A DNA stretch of 64,000 bases from Pterobdella sp. o SKG-2022 (taxonomy: Eukaryota; Annelida; Clitellata; Hirudinida; Piscicolidae): NCBI GenBank assembly GCA_964035795.1, contig OZ038320.1:15176030-15240029 (forward strand). Reading direction: 5' to 3'. Position 1 is the stretch's first letter, and every line of letters starts with the position of its first letter. A program made the translations under genes and the position numbers. A model generated the notes under the pieces. The model made no database searches, was not told the origin of the DNA, and saw only the letters and a list, made by a program, of their open reading frames with translations. Of the stretch, positions 1 to 22,924 are shown piece by piece.

Positions 1-59
1 GCAAACTGAGCGGGTACTTATCTTCTTTTAATTACAAGAAAGGTCTTGGCTTTTGTATT

Positions 60-800
60 CTTTAAACAAGATCATCTACCAGAGAATCAATACAGATTCC
101 ATGCTGGTCGAGAAACAATTGGCATCATCATTGCAGCATGCAAACTTCAAGAGAAAAGTATGGAGTAATGACAGGATCTTTGTTCGAATTTTATTGATCG
201 TTTGATTCAACGAGCAAAAATAGCTTTTGGGAAAACCTGACAAAGATTGATTGTTCAAGAAGTTCACTTTTTTCATGATATCATGGCAGTTAGAGTGCTC
301 AACGATGATGGCAGCTGAGAGCTTTTCTAGGCAACCAACAGAGTCAAGCAAGGCTGTCATTGTCCCAACACTGTTCAGCCTAACGTTTGAAGCTTATAAA
401 GTTAATTCACCTCACATTATCATAAGACATCGATGCCATGAGAAACTTTTCAACCTCTGATTTCTACAAGGAATTACAAAATTCAATGAGGCCGAAACTA
501 GAGATCTTCTTTTTGCTGATTATGTGCTCAACTAAACAAGAGATGCAACATGAGAAACCAGTTTTCAACCATATATAACTTCGGTATCACCATCAATACC
601 AAAAAGACAGAAGTGATGTTTTAACTGGCTCCAAATAATTCCTAGAACGTACCTCCCAGTTTAGTAAAGGAACAGAGTGTACAGACAGTTGATAACTTCA
701 CTTATTTCAAAAGCACACTCTCTTTTCTCAAACATTAATGATAAGGTTATGAACTGTGATTCCAAAGCCAGTGGTGCTTTTGAAAGATCGATGAAGTTTG
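60..800 (+). pseudogene. Degenerate LINE reverse transcriptase (C2H2-tailed family, 'LINE-D')
   Basis: Translating across frames gives the order of motifs of a LINE RT: an RFHAGRETI-like finger motif near 95-125, VKQGC near 340-360, a catalytic box reading LLFADY instead of FADD near 505-530, and TKKTEVM near 595-615. The same motif order, and the same family, occurs at 40010-41290 (minus) and 53850-54365 (plus). The reading frame is broken by many stops and shifts and the catalytic second aspartate is lost, so this is an old dead fragment. The family assignment rests on similarity between copies inside this window and on general LINE RT knowledge. Confidence 0.6.
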
Positions 801-1132
801 GATAGGAGAAAAATTTTACAGTTGACAGAAGTCTTGAATTCAGCGAAGCAAAGACAGGTCTTTTACTATGTCTTTGTTTTAGCTTCTGCTCTCTCTTGTC
901 TTCCAATATTCTTTAGTCATTCCTACGGCCTTCATAACAATATGCTTTTTTGTCGCCTGTATCACTGTGACGCAAAAACATCCGTGCAGTGGTTTGTCTC
1001 TTCTTTGTTGGTTTTTATCGACGAGTTCAGTCTCGACTTCTTTGTCTGCAGATCACGTTTCATCCAATCCCATACCAGTCGTTTGGTTGCTTTAAACTTT
1101 ACAGTTGACAGGTTGTCATGATAATAGATGAT

Positions 1133-1350
1133 TAGATGAGTTTATTGTGCTGGGTCCAGGCACAGCAAAATTAGATTTTCGCCTATGTTATCGTCACTTA
1201 TAACGATGAAGAACAGCCGCTGGAGAAAAAAAGACGCACTGAGATCCTCGGCATCCGCTCTGCTGAAGTCAAGTAGCTGCTTTAATGCAAGAGCATAAAA
1301 CTGAAATTTTGGAGGGTAGTCAAGTTAGTAAGACAAGATTTGGTGGATTT
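1133..1350. other. Unassigned intergenic stretch
   Basis: No coding signal or repeat relationship was recognised between the two LINE relics on either side. It may be more decayed LINE sequence. Confidence 0.3.
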
Positions 1351-2215
1351 TGAAAAGCACCACTGCGATGCCTAAGACCGAAAATGCCCAAATTATTAAG
1401 AAAAACGGCATTAACTATGCTAGTTCACAACAGAAGGCTAACGCCTTTGTGAAACTCTAACATAATGTGAGCTTCCTCAAACCAAACAAGGAAGACAGGC
1501 TTGAAGAAGATACTAAAAGACCTTTTCAGGTGTGTGCGGTGACTTTACTTTTGGCGAAGTTCAGGCTGTTACCAAGAATTCCTCGAAAGTGACTGGCTCC
1601 AACGAAACACACTCCAGATTTCTCCACCTTTTGGGTTCTATAGCTGTCAACGGATCTTCAATCTTTTTTGGTTGTTAACGAAAATTCCACAAGCTTGGGG
1701 ATTAGCAGTCATCAGGCCAGTCCACAAAACTGGAAGACAGACAGTTACTGAAAAATCTCGCTTCAACAGTGATGAAGGTGATAGAAAGGCTCATTACAAA
1801 CCACTTCCACTTCATAGTAGAAATGAGCAATCTCTTTATAGAGCACCAGATGGGCTATTAATCTAGCCACAGTACAGTGGATCAGCTGATCCACCTATCC
1901 CAATTATTCAGCTATGGGTTTCAGAGCAAGCCAATAAACAAGACTCTACTAGCTTCTATCGACTACTCTAAAGTCTACCGCAAGGTATGGCCTGATACAC
2001 TCCTCTTGAAAATGCAAAACTCAGAAGAACCAACCAAGATGAACAAGTGGATTCAGCCCTGGCTGGCAATTATCTTACCCAGGCAACCCATGATGCTGAC
2101 TATGAAGCAAGAATTGCCCCAAGACTCAGCCCTTTTTTTTTACTTCTGTTCCAGTTCTAAATTAAACACTTGACCGAATGTATCAAAACCTCACAGGTCA
2201 GTCTGTTGCCAGATA
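1350..2215 (+). pseudogene. Degenerate Jockey/CR1-like LINE RT fragment
   Basis: The short ORFs at 1672-1866 and 1877-2173 contain pieces resembling the start of a LINE RT: a WGLAVIRPVHKTG stretch (usually W..A.V.P..K.G), then HSTVDQL-like and DYSKVYRKVW stretches, matching the usual 'DFSKAYD.V' core where the first catalytic aspartate lies. Stops occur every few dozen codons. It is a different LINE from the one at 60-800. What is seen is the motif order; the clade is inference. Confidence 0.5.
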
Positions 2216-2665
2216 ATGTTGTTTCTTAGACCCATAATAAATAATGATTCAGTCGAGCAGGATGCCAGCTACAACAGGTGCTTGAAAGAATGAGCAAATG
2301 GAGCATGAAGTGGAATGACAACATTTATTGCGATTCCCTTCTTTCTCAGCTTGGTATTCAGGATGTTGAAGTAATCTTTCATATAAGAAGAATGAGATGG
2401 TTTTAGACATGTGGAGCATATTGCAGATTGGATCTTGCAGACCTGGAAGTGAGTTAGATTTCTGCAAGATACCCAATAGACTAGACTTGGAATGAACGTG
2501 CAGGAATGACAAAAAAAGACATGGTTTATTGCAGACTTTCTCAATCACTTTGTGTAGAAAGGTCAACTTCGATACAGATTTTCCATGAAATTCAATCCTT
2601 GGTAAAGAAAAATGGGCTATAAAAAGGATTTGATCAATTGTTAAATGCAATTATTCAATAGATAG
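2215..2665 (+). mobile_element. 3' end of a PHD-type LINE ('LINE-B') relic
   Basis: The plus strand encodes a LSQLGIQDVEV..RRMRWF stretch near 2345-2405, the C-terminal signature of the LINE that is also found on the minus strand at 3655-4555. The noncoding 3' ends of the two copies match as well (CTATAAAAAGGATTTGAT near 2617-2636, compared with 3657-3690 in reverse). The copy is 5' truncated and carries stops. Confidence 0.6.
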
Positions 2666-2792
2666 TAAAAAAATAATGGTTTGGAATGTTTCATAACTAT
2701 CAACTTGGGGGTTTTTTGTATATTTTAAAATACCCTTCCATTCATGAAATTCAAAAACTCAAGTTGATAACAAAAATAATCTCTTAGTAAAA

Positions 2793-13074
<10,282 letters not shown>

Positions 13075-13108
<34 letters not shown>
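13075..13108. repeat. (AT)n microsatellite
   Basis: About 17 uninterrupted AT units. Confidence 0.9.
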
Positions 13109-13110
<2 letters not shown>

Positions 13111-13479
13111 TAATTCAATATTTACTTTATTGATTGAATGAAATGTTATAAAAAAATTCATTAATTTTGTTGGTTTATTTTCAACTTTGACAGTTCTACA
13201 AGATTTTCAAACTGTTTCATTCTGTTAAGATTTTTTCCATTTTCAGTAATTTGTTTTTCTAAGGCTATTTCTATACTCTTGAAAAACCAGAATTTAGAAA
13301 ATTAAACTTGATTATGATTTCATCTATTCCCACTTCAAATCATGTTTAGGTTTATTCTGTTGAAATTATGTATTAAATTATGAATAATGATATTGAATTT
13401 TTGGCTTCAATAAAATTTCTGACAATGATGATTCTATATATTCAACTTAGAATATTCATAAAATTATTTATTCACATTA

Positions 13480-15165
13480 GTTTATTGCCCTAAAGTCCAT
13501 CCCTGACCTTCTTGTGGTGGATGATGGTAACGGGTCAGTGTCCGAGCTATGCTTTCGAGAGCTTGTGTTCCTGGTAGGGCCTCCCAAGGCGGACAGGTCT
13601 GACACCAGCGGTGTAAATGCGAGACCTGGCTAACTTAGGGCAATGGTGGAGACTGCGCCTTTAGGAAGAAGTGTCCAACTGAAAACCCTTGCTTGAATAT
13701 TTGTCAACCAATGAGAAGTGCTTACTCGGAAAGCGCCAATTAGCATGCTCAATAAAATTCTTTCACTGCCGATGCTGGAAGCCAGCTGCATAAAGGTGAG
13801 AATACCCTCTGTTTTTGTCTACAGTAGGCAGCAAGATACCCTCTAAAGTCGTCCCACTGCGACCTAATAGTGTGTTGACGTTAGGCAAGACAGCCAGTTA
13901 GAAAACTTGTCAAAAGAATAGAATGGCAGAAAAAAATTATGAGAAAGCTAGAAATGAGCGGTCCCCGGACATTCGACTGACGCCTAGGGGATCCCTACGG
14001 TGGCCCCGAACCGGTAGGAACAATGCTAAGAGCCATCAGTGGCAGCCTCGGACCACTAATGCTAATGCGAACAGAAGAAACAAATTAGGAATTGTGAGCA
14101 TCAACGTTGGAACGATGAAAGGAAGAGCAAACAAAAGTGCCGAGACGCTCGAGAGAAGAAGGGCTGATATTTGCTGTCTTCAGGAAACCAGGAGAAAATG
14201 CGATGGCCCTGAATTGGTGAAAGGTAAATCTGGAAGATTCTGCATGTACTGGTTTGGAAGAGATGCTAAAAGAAAAAGAAGAGTAGCTATTTATGTTGCA
14301 GAAAAACATAAAAATGCAATTTTAACGGTTGAACGAATATCCTCTAACATCATGACAGTAAGGTTTAAAACATCCTCACGCACACTCCGAATAACATGTG
14401 TATATGCTCCCCAAAGTGGAAGAAAATGTAAGGAAAAAGGTGAGTTTTATGAAACCTCAATGCTTGAACTATCAAAAGACTCAGCTGATATATCAATGAT
14501 ATGTGGAGACATGGCCACATGGGAGCTAGAAACACAAACTATGAAGGAGTTCACGGAAATCATGGTTATGGTGTCCTCAACAACAAGATTATAAGACTGC
14601 TGAACTTTTTTGTTGCAAACGATCTAATTCTTGTTAACACATGATTCATCAAAAGAGAACAACACATAATAACTTACAAATCAGATGAAACCCAATCGCA
14701 AATTGACTTCATAATGTACCCAAAAAAGCACTTCAAAGACATAAAAATGCTAGTCATACCAAATGCAAAATGTTTCACACAACATAAATTACTTGTATGC
14801 AATTTAACGCTTGAATGCAAGAAAACTAACAATATAGCACCAGAGCCACGCCTCAAGACCTGGGAGCTCCGTGAAATTGCAAAAATGAAATCAAAAGCAA
14901 GATAAACATTGACGTCATGAATGCTGACGTGGAAACCATATGGAGTGCAATAAAAGAAGGCCTACATAATGCAGCAAAAGTGGTATGCGGTGAAACTAAA
15001 GGATACGCATCTCTGCATAAAGACGCTGAATGGTGGATAGAACAAATTGATGATGCGATTAAAGAAAAGAGAAGAGCATAAAAAGCATGGAAAACAGGTT
15101 TGAATTCTCTCGAAGAATACATAATTAAGAAAAAGAAGGCAAAACATGAATTGTACCATGCCAAG
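13480..15165 (+). mobile_element. 5' part of an APE-type LINE
   Basis: A stretch distinctly richer in G and C than its surroundings (13490-13920) is followed by an endonuclease ORF (13923-14594), and then by further endonuclease and linker sequence in other frames: SQIDFIMY near 14695-14715, RLKTWELREI near 14850-14880, and Lys-rich helices to about 15150. No RT follows; the element is cut off at about 15165, where Tigger transposase sequence begins. The early block reads like the untranslated leader of this LINE type. Confidence 0.7.
13923..14594 (+). pseudogene. LINE AP-endonuclease domain (truncated ORF)
   Basis: This 223-residue ORF encodes the EEP (exonuclease-endonuclease-phosphatase) fold of LINE ORF2, which nicks target DNA to prime reverse transcription. 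A basic N-terminal region (residues 1-50) precedes the motifs SINVGTMKGR (around 60), DICCLQETR with the metal-binding Glu (around 85), TCVYAPQSG (around 160) and CGDMATW (around 195), where the family normally has GD.N. The missing Asn in the last motif, and a frameshift just after it, mean the domain is inactive. The rest of the domain continues in another frame to about 14780. Confidence 0.75.
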
Positions 15166-16599
15166 AAACAGCACATGTCATGGCAGTACAAGCACCTTGA
15201 GTGACATCATGAAAAACCGGGAAAAAGTGAAGCAGTGTGTCAGTCCAGATGCCAGAGCAACTGCCGTTAAAAGAACTCGTACTGTGACTCATCCCGATGT
15301 TAACAAAGCAATGATTCTTTGGTTTAGACAATATCTTTACGGCCAGATCTTCGAAATGATGGATGTATGCTTTTACAAAAAGCTAACAAGTTACGCTTAA
15401 AAATCCACCCAGATGACGCCACACCAATACCCGCCTCATGGATTGACAGGTTCAAAAAGAAATATGACATCGTCCGTGTACATAAAGCTGGTGAGTTAGG
15501 CGGAGTGGATACTGAGATTGTGCGTCATTGGAAAAAGGACAAGTTAAATGGAATTTTGCAGAGGTACAGGCCAGCTGAGATTTATAATGCAGATGAGACA
15601 AGTCTTTTTTGGGAGCTTTATCCAAACAACTCTCTTGGTTTTGCAGAGAAGACTTACCATGAAACAAAACAGACAAAAACTAGAATTACTGTATTGTTGG
15701 GTGCCAATATGAATTGGTCAGATAAATTGCTTTTATCTTTCATTGGCAAGAGCAAGAGACCACGTTTTTTCAAAAATGTTATTGTACCGGTGGAATACAC
15801 AGCAAACAAAAAAGCATGACAGGAGCATTATTTGGAGATTTGATGAAAAAACTGGACAGGAGGATGCGACTTGAAGGCTGACTCATAGCTCTCCTTATGG
15901 ACAATTGCCCAGCTCACCCTTTCATAGAAATGAGCAATGTGGAAATAATTTTTTTGCGACCAAACACTACAAGTGTCACTCAGCCAATGGACGCTGGCAT
16001 CATAAAGAATCTTAAATTTCACTATCGCTTTATTTTGGCCAACAAATGTCTGGAAACTGCGGATAATGACACTTCCTTCTCTTTGGATATATAAAATACC
16101 GTCATTGCCTTGAAGAGCCTGGATGAAAGTGACAGCACAAACTATAGCAAACTGTTACATAAATGCTAGATTCAAGGCTTCATAGGAAGCCCATTTGACC
16201 CAAACAGTACAAGAAGAGATCTCAACTGCTTCTTTCAGGAACATTTAGGAACGGCTGTCATTAGTTTATGGTGACAGTGTGTGCCAGATTGAGGACTATC
16301 TGGCTGTGATGAGAATGCAGCAACTTCATCCATCATGACAGATGAGGAGAAAATCAATGCTGTTCAAAATGCGAAAGAAAATGCTAGTGACAATGACCAA
16401 GATGATGAAGATGAAAATGAAGAGCTGCCAAAAGTTAGACTGGCAGATGCATACTCAGCACTTTGTACACTTCGAATAGTGGCCTGCAGATGCAGAACCA
16501 TGTCATAGAAGACGTCACAAATCAAACTGTGAGAATGCCCTTCTGGGAATAAGTCAAAACAATCTCAAGCAGCAAAAGTTAACCGAATACTTTAAATGA
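15166..16599 (+). pseudogene. Tigger/pogo-type transposase, broken
   Basis: A DDE transposase of the Tc1/mariner superfamily, pogo group, which cuts and pastes elements at TA sites. In order: end of the N-terminal helix-turn-helix (STLSDIMKNREKV, 15190-15235), CENP-B-type second domain (HPDVNKAMILWF near 15290, MLLQKANKLRLKI from 15367), IYNADETSLF with the first catalytic Asp (15580-15610), an RITVLLGANM..IGKSKRPRFFKN stretch, MDNCPAHP with the second (15897-15920), and QPMDAGIIKNLK with the third (15980-16020). An acidic C-terminal stretch and a final QQKLTEYF lie in the first unit of the following tandem array (to the stop at 16597-16599). Lesions include a shift near 15360, a stop after 15819 and stops near 16092. 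The N terminus and the 5' terminal repeat are missing; the element abuts LINE sequence. Confidence 0.85.
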
Positions 16600-19500
16600 A
16601 TGAATCATGAAATTCAATGTTGTTTCAGTTTTAAATTAATTTTGATATACTGAATAAATGCACTATGAAACTCACTGTTGTTTCAAAATTACTTTTTTTA
16701 ATGTTTTCATTAGTGAATGAAATACGTTATTGTGGCTACAGTATCTCAATAGTCTGAGTTTATGATTATAGTGTATAAATAACTTATTATTGTTTAACGA
16801 TGGACATGTTTCGTTAAATAAAGTTTCTCTTCGCCTAACTCGATTTTTTTTGTCATTGCCTTGAAGAGCCTGGATGAAAGTGACAGCACAAACTATAGCA
16901 AACTGTTACATAAATGCTAGATTCAAGGCTTCATAGGAAGCCCATTTGACCCAAACAGTACAAGAAGAGATCTCAACTGCTTCTTTCAGGAACATTTAGG
17001 AACGGCTGTCATTAGTTTATGGTGACAGTGTGTGCCAGATTGAGGACTATCTGGCTGTGATGAGAATGCAGCAACTTCATCCATCATGACAGATGAGGAG
17101 AAAATCAATGCTGTTCAAAATGCGAAAGAAAATGCTAGTGACAATGACCAAGATGATGAAGATGAAAATGAAGAGCTGCCAAAAGTTAGACTGGCAGATG
17201 CATACTCAGCACTTTGTACACTTCGAATAGTGGCCTGCAGATGCAGAACCATGTCATAGAAGACGTCACAAATCAAACTGTGAGAATGCCCTTCTGGGAA
17301 TAAGTCAAAACAATCTCAAGCAGCAAAAGTTAACCGAATACTTTAAATGAATGAATCATGAAATTCAATGTTGTTTCAGTTTTAAATTAATTTTGATATA
17401 CTGAATAAATGCACTATGAAACTCACTGTTGTTTCAAAATTACTTTTTTTAATGTTTTCATTAGTGAATGAAATACGTTATTGTGGCTACAGTATCTCAA
17501 TAGTCTGAGTTTATGATTATAGTGTATAAATAACTTATTATTGTTTAACGATGGACATGTTTCGTTAAATAAAGTTTCTCTTCGCCTAACTCGATTTTTT
17601 TTGTCATTGCCTTGAAGAGCCTGGATGAAAGTGACAGCACAAACTATAGCAAACTGTTACATAAATGCTAGATTCAAGGCTTCATAGGAAGCCCATTTGA
17701 CCCAAACAGTACAAGAAGAGATCTCAACTGCTTCTTTCAGGAACATTTAGGAACGGCTGTCATTAGTTTATGGTGACAGTGTGTGCCAGATTGAGGACTA
17801 TCTGGCTGTGATGAGAATGCAGCAACTTCATCCATCATGACAGATGAGGAGAAAATCAATGCTGTTCAAAATGCGAAAGAAAATGCTAGTGACAATGACC
17901 AAGATGATGAAGATGAAAATGAAGAGCTGCCAAAAGTTAGACTGGCAGATGCATACTCAGCACTTTGTACACTTCGAATAGTGGCCTGCAGATGCAGAAC
18001 CATGTCATAGAAGACGTCACAAATCAAACTGTGAGAATGCCCTTCTGGGAATAAGTCAAAACAATCTCAAGCAGCAAAAGTTAACCGAATACTTTAAATG
18101 AATGAATCATGAAATTCAATGTTGTTTCAGTTTTAAATTAATTTTGATATACTGAATAAATGCACTATGAAACTCACTGTTGTTTCAAAATTACTTTTTT
18201 TAATGTTTTCATTAGTGAATGAAATACGTTATTGTGGCTACAGTATCTCAATAGTCTGAGTTTATGATTATAGTGTATAAATAACTTATTATTGTTTAAC
18301 GATGGACATGTTTCGTTAAATAAAGTTTCTCTTCGCCTAACTCGATTTTTTTTGTCATTGCCTTGAAGAGCCTGGATGAAAGTGACAGCACAAACTATAG
18401 CAAACTGTTACATAAATGCTAGATTCAAGGCTTCATAGGAAGCCCATTTGACCCAAACAGTACAAGAAGAGATCTCAACTGCTTCTTTCAGGAACATTTA
18501 GGAACGGCTGTCATTAGTTTATGGTGACAGTGTGTGCCAGATTGAGGACTATCTGGCTGTGATGAGAATGCAGCAACTTCATCCATCATGACAGATGAGG
18601 AGAAAATCAATGCTGTTCAAAATGCGAAAGAAAATGCTAGTGACAATGACCAAGATGATGAAGATGAAAATGAAGAGCTGCCAAAAGTTAGACTGGCAGA
18701 TGCATACTCAGCACTTTGTACACTTCGAATAGTGGCCTGCAGATGCAGAACCATGTCATAGAAGACGTCACAAATCAAACTGTGAGAATGCCCTTCTGGG
18801 AATAAGTCAAAACAATCTCAAGCAGCAAAAGTTAACCGAATACTTTAAATGAAATGAATCATGAAATTCAATGTTGTTTCAGTTTTAAATTAATTTTGAT
18901 ATACTGAATAAATGCACTATGAAACTCACTGTTGTTTCAAAATTACTTTTTTTAATGTTTTCATTAGTGAATGAAATACGTTATTGTGGCTACAGTATCT
19001 CAATAGTCTGAGTTTATGATTATAGTGTATAAATAACTTATTATTGTTTAACGATGGACATGTTTCGTTAAATAAAGTTTCTCTTCGCCTAACTCGATTT
19101 TTTTTGTCATTGCCTTGAAGAGCCTGGATGAAAGTGACAGCACAAACTATAGCAAACTGTTACATAAATGCTAGATTCAAGGCTTCATAGGAAGCCCATT
19201 TGACCCAAACAGTACAAGAAGAGATCTCAACTGCTTCTTTCAGGAACATTTAGGAACGGCTGTCATTAGTTTATGGTGACAGTGTGTGCCAGATTGAGGA
19301 CTATCTGGCTGTGATGAGAATGCAGCAACTTCATCCATCATGACAGATGAGGAGAAAATCAATGCTGTTCAAAATGCGAAAGAAAATGCTAGTGACAATG
19401 ACCAAGATGATGAAGATGAAAATGAAGAGCTGCCAAAAGTTAGACTGGCAGATGCATACTCAGCACTTTGTACACTTCGAATAGTGGCCTGCAGATGCAG

Positions 19501-22500
19501 AACCATGTCATAGAAGACGTCACAAATCAAACTGTGAGAATGCCCTTCTGGGAATAAGTCAAAACAATCTCAAGCAGCAAAAGTTAACCGAATACTTTAA
19601 ATGAATGAATCATGAAATTCAATGTTGTTTCAGTTTTAAATTAATTTTGATATACTGAATAAATGCACTATGAAACTCACTGTTGTTTCAAAATTACTTT
19701 TTTTAATGTTTTCATTAGTGAATGAAATACGTTATTGTGGCTACAGTATCTCAATAGTCTGAGTTTATGATTATAGTGTATAAATAACTTATTATTGTTT
19801 AACGATGGACATGTTTCGTTAAATAAAGTTTCTCTTCGCCTAACTCGATTTTTTTTGTCATTGCCTTGAAGAGCCTGGATGAAAGTGACAGCACAAACTA
19901 TAGCAAACTGTTACATAAATGCTAGATTCAAGGCTTCATAGGAAGCCCATTTGACCCAAACAGTACAAGAAGAGATCTCAACTGCTTCTTTCAGGAACAT
20001 TTAGGAACGGCTGTCATTAGTTTATGGTGACAGTGTGTGCCAGATTGAGGACTATCTGGCTGTGATGAGAATGCAGCAACTTCATCCATCATGACAGATG
20101 AGGAGAAAATCAATGCTGTTCAAAATGCGAAAGAAAATGCTAGTGACAATGACCAAGATGATGAAGATGAAAATGAAGAGCTGCCAAAAGTTAGACTGGC
20201 AGATGCATACTCAGCACTTTGTACACTTCGAATAGTGGCCTGCAGATGCAGAACCATGTCATAGAAGACGTCACAAATCAAACTGTGAGAATGCCCTTCT
20301 GGGAATAAGTCAAAACAATCTCAAGCAGCAAAAGTTAACCGAATACTTTAAATGAATGAATCATGAAATTCAATGTTGTTTCAGTTTTAAATTAATTTTG
20401 ATATACTGAATAAATGCACTATGAAACTCACTGTTGTTTCAAAATTACTTTTTTTAATGTTTTCATTAGTGAATGAAATACGTTATTGTGGCTACAGTAT
20501 CTCAATAGTCTGAGTTTATGATTATAGTGTATAAATAACTTATTATTGTTTAACGATGGACATGTTTCGTTAAATAAAGTTTCTCTTCGCCTAACTCGAT
20601 TTTTTTTGTCATTGCCTTGAAGAGCCTGGATGAAAGTGACAGCACAAACTATAGCAAACTGTTACATAAATGCTAGATTCAAGGCTTCATAGGAAGCCCA
20701 TTTGACCCAAACAGTACAAGAAGAGATCTCAACTGCTTCTTTCAGGAACATTTAGGAACGGCTGTCATTAGTTTATGGTGACAGTGTGTGCCAGATTGAG
20801 GACTATCTGGCTGTGATGAGAATGCAGCAACTTCATCCATCATGACAGATGAGGAGAAAATCAATGCTGTTCAAAATGCGAAAGAAAATGCTAGTGACAA
20901 TGACCAAGATGATGAAGATGAAAATGAAGAGCTGCCAAAAGTTAGACTGGCAGATGCATACTCAGCACTTTGTACACTTCGAATAGTGGCCTGCAGATGC
21001 AGAACCATGTCATAGAAGACGTCACAAATCAAACTGTGAGAATGCCCTTCTGGGAATAAGTCAAAACAATCTCAAGCAGCAAAAGTTAACCGAATACTTT
21101 AAATGAAATGAATCATGAAATTCAATGTTGTTTCAGTTTTAAATTAATTTTGATATACTGAATAAATGCACTATGAAACTCACTGTTGTTTCAAAATTAC
21201 TTTTTTTAATGTTTTCATTAGTGAATGAAATACGTTATTGTGGCTACAGTATCTCAATAGTCTGAGTTTATGATTATAGTGTATAAATAACTTATTATTG
21301 TTTAACGATGGACATGTTTCGTTAAATAAAGTTTCTCTTCGCCTAACTCGATTTTTTTTGTCATTGCCTTGAAGAGCCTGGATGAAAGTGACAGCACAAA
21401 CTATAGCAAACTGTTACATAAATGCTAGATTCAAGGCTTCATAGGAAGCCCATTTGACCCAAACAGTACAAGAAGAGATCTCAACTGCTTCTTTCAGGAA
21501 CATTTAGGAACGGCTGTCATTAGTTTATGGTGACAGTGTGTGCCAGATTGAGGACTATCTGGCTGTGATGAGAATGCAGCAACTTCATCCATCATGACAG
21601 ATGAGGAGAAAATCAATGCTGTTCAAAATGCGAAAGAAAATGCTAGTGACAATGACCAAGATGATGAAGATGAAAATGAAGAGCTGCCAAAAGTTAGACT
21701 GGCAGATGCATACTCAGCACTTTGTACACTTCGAATAGTGGCCTGCAGATGCAGAACCATGTCATAGAAGACGTCACAAATCAAACTGTGAGAATGCCCT
21801 TCTGGGAATAAGTCAAAACAATCTCAAGCAGCAAAAGTTAACCGAATACTTTAAATGAATGAATCATGAAATTCAATGTTGTTTCAGTTTTAAATTAATT
21901 TTGATATACTGAATAAATGCACTATGAAACTCACTGTTGTTTCAAAATTACTTTTTTTAATGTTTTCATTAGTGAATGAAATACGTTATTGTGGCTACAG
22001 TATCTCAATAGTCTGAGTTTATGATTATAGTGTATAAATAACTTATTATTGTTTAACGATGGACATGTTTCGTTAAATAAAGTTTCTCTTCGCCTAACTC
22101 GATTTTTTTTGTCATTGCCTTGAAGAGCCTGGATGAAAGTGACAGCACAAACTATAGCAAACTGTTACATAAATGCTAGATTCAAGGCTTCATAGGAAGC
22201 CCATTTGACCCAAACAGTACAAGAAGAGATCTCAACTGCTTCTTTCAGGAACATTTAGGAACGGCTGTCATTAGTTTATGGTGACAGTGTGTGCCAGATT
22301 GAGGACTATCTGGCTGTGATGAGAATGCAGCAACTTCATCCATCATGACAGATGAGGAGAAAATCAATGCTGTTCAAAATGCGAAAGAAAATGCTAGTGA
22401 CAATGACCAAGATGATGAAGATGAAAATGAAGAGCTGCCAAAAGTTAGACTGGCAGATGCATACTCAGCACTTTGTACACTTCGAATAGTGGCCTGCAGA

Positions 22501-22861
22501 TGCAGAACCATGTCATAGAAGACGTCACAAATCAAACTGTGAGAATGCCCTTCTGGGAATAAGTCAAAACAATCTCAAGCAGCAAAAGTTAACCGAATAC
22601 TTTAAATGAATGAATCATGAAATTCAATGTTGTTTCAGTTTTAAATTAATTTTGATATACTGAATAAATGCACTATGAAACTCACTGTTGTTTCAAAATT
22701 ACTTTTTTTAATGTTTTCATTAGTGAATGAAATACGTTATTGTGGCTACAGTATCTCAATAGTCTGAGTTTATGATTATAGTGTATAAATAACTTATTAT
22801 TGTTTAACGATGGACATGTTTCGTTAAATAAAGTTTCTCTTCGCCTAACTCGATTTTTTTT
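16101..22861 (+). repeat. Tandem array: nine 751-752 bp units made from the Tigger 3' region
   Basis: Units start at 16101, 16852, 17603, 18354, 19106, 19857, 20608, 21360 and 22111; each begins GTCATTGCCTTGAAG and ends CTCGATTTTTTTT. Every unit holds the last part of the transposase gene (including the acidic stretch and the C-terminal QQKLTEYFK), its stop, the AT-rich 3' flank and the inner part of the 3' terminal repeat. By eye the units are almost identical. The one clear difference is an extra base (AAATGAAATGAATC instead of AAATGAATGAATC) in units 4 and 7, exactly three units apart. The junction between units shares at most one base with the original flanks, so the first duplication was not made by long homology. 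Confidence 0.95.
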
Positions 22862-22900
22862 GCCTGGCCCATTTGAATCCGACTTATGCAAGGTTTACTG
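22862..22900 (+). mobile_element. 3' terminal inverted repeat end of the Tigger element
   Basis: Read on the minus strand from 22900 the sequence starts CAGTAAACCTTGCATAAGTC and continues into GAGTTAGGCGAAGAG. CAGT followed by a 'CATAAGTCG ... GTTA.GCGAA' pattern is the form of Tigger ends. It occurs once, directly after the last array unit, so the array lies just inside the element's true end. No matching 5' end was found in the window, and the expected TA duplication is not clear (the next bases are TTTTTT). Confidence 0.7.
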
Positions 22901-22924
22901 TTTTTTATTTTTCAATGAGACATG

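Noticed and set aside
16101..22861. Tandem array as a CRISPR-like array or centromeric satellite
   Set aside because: The units are 751 bp with no spacer/repeat alternation, and their content is clearly transposase 3' end. Nothing here shows centromere function.
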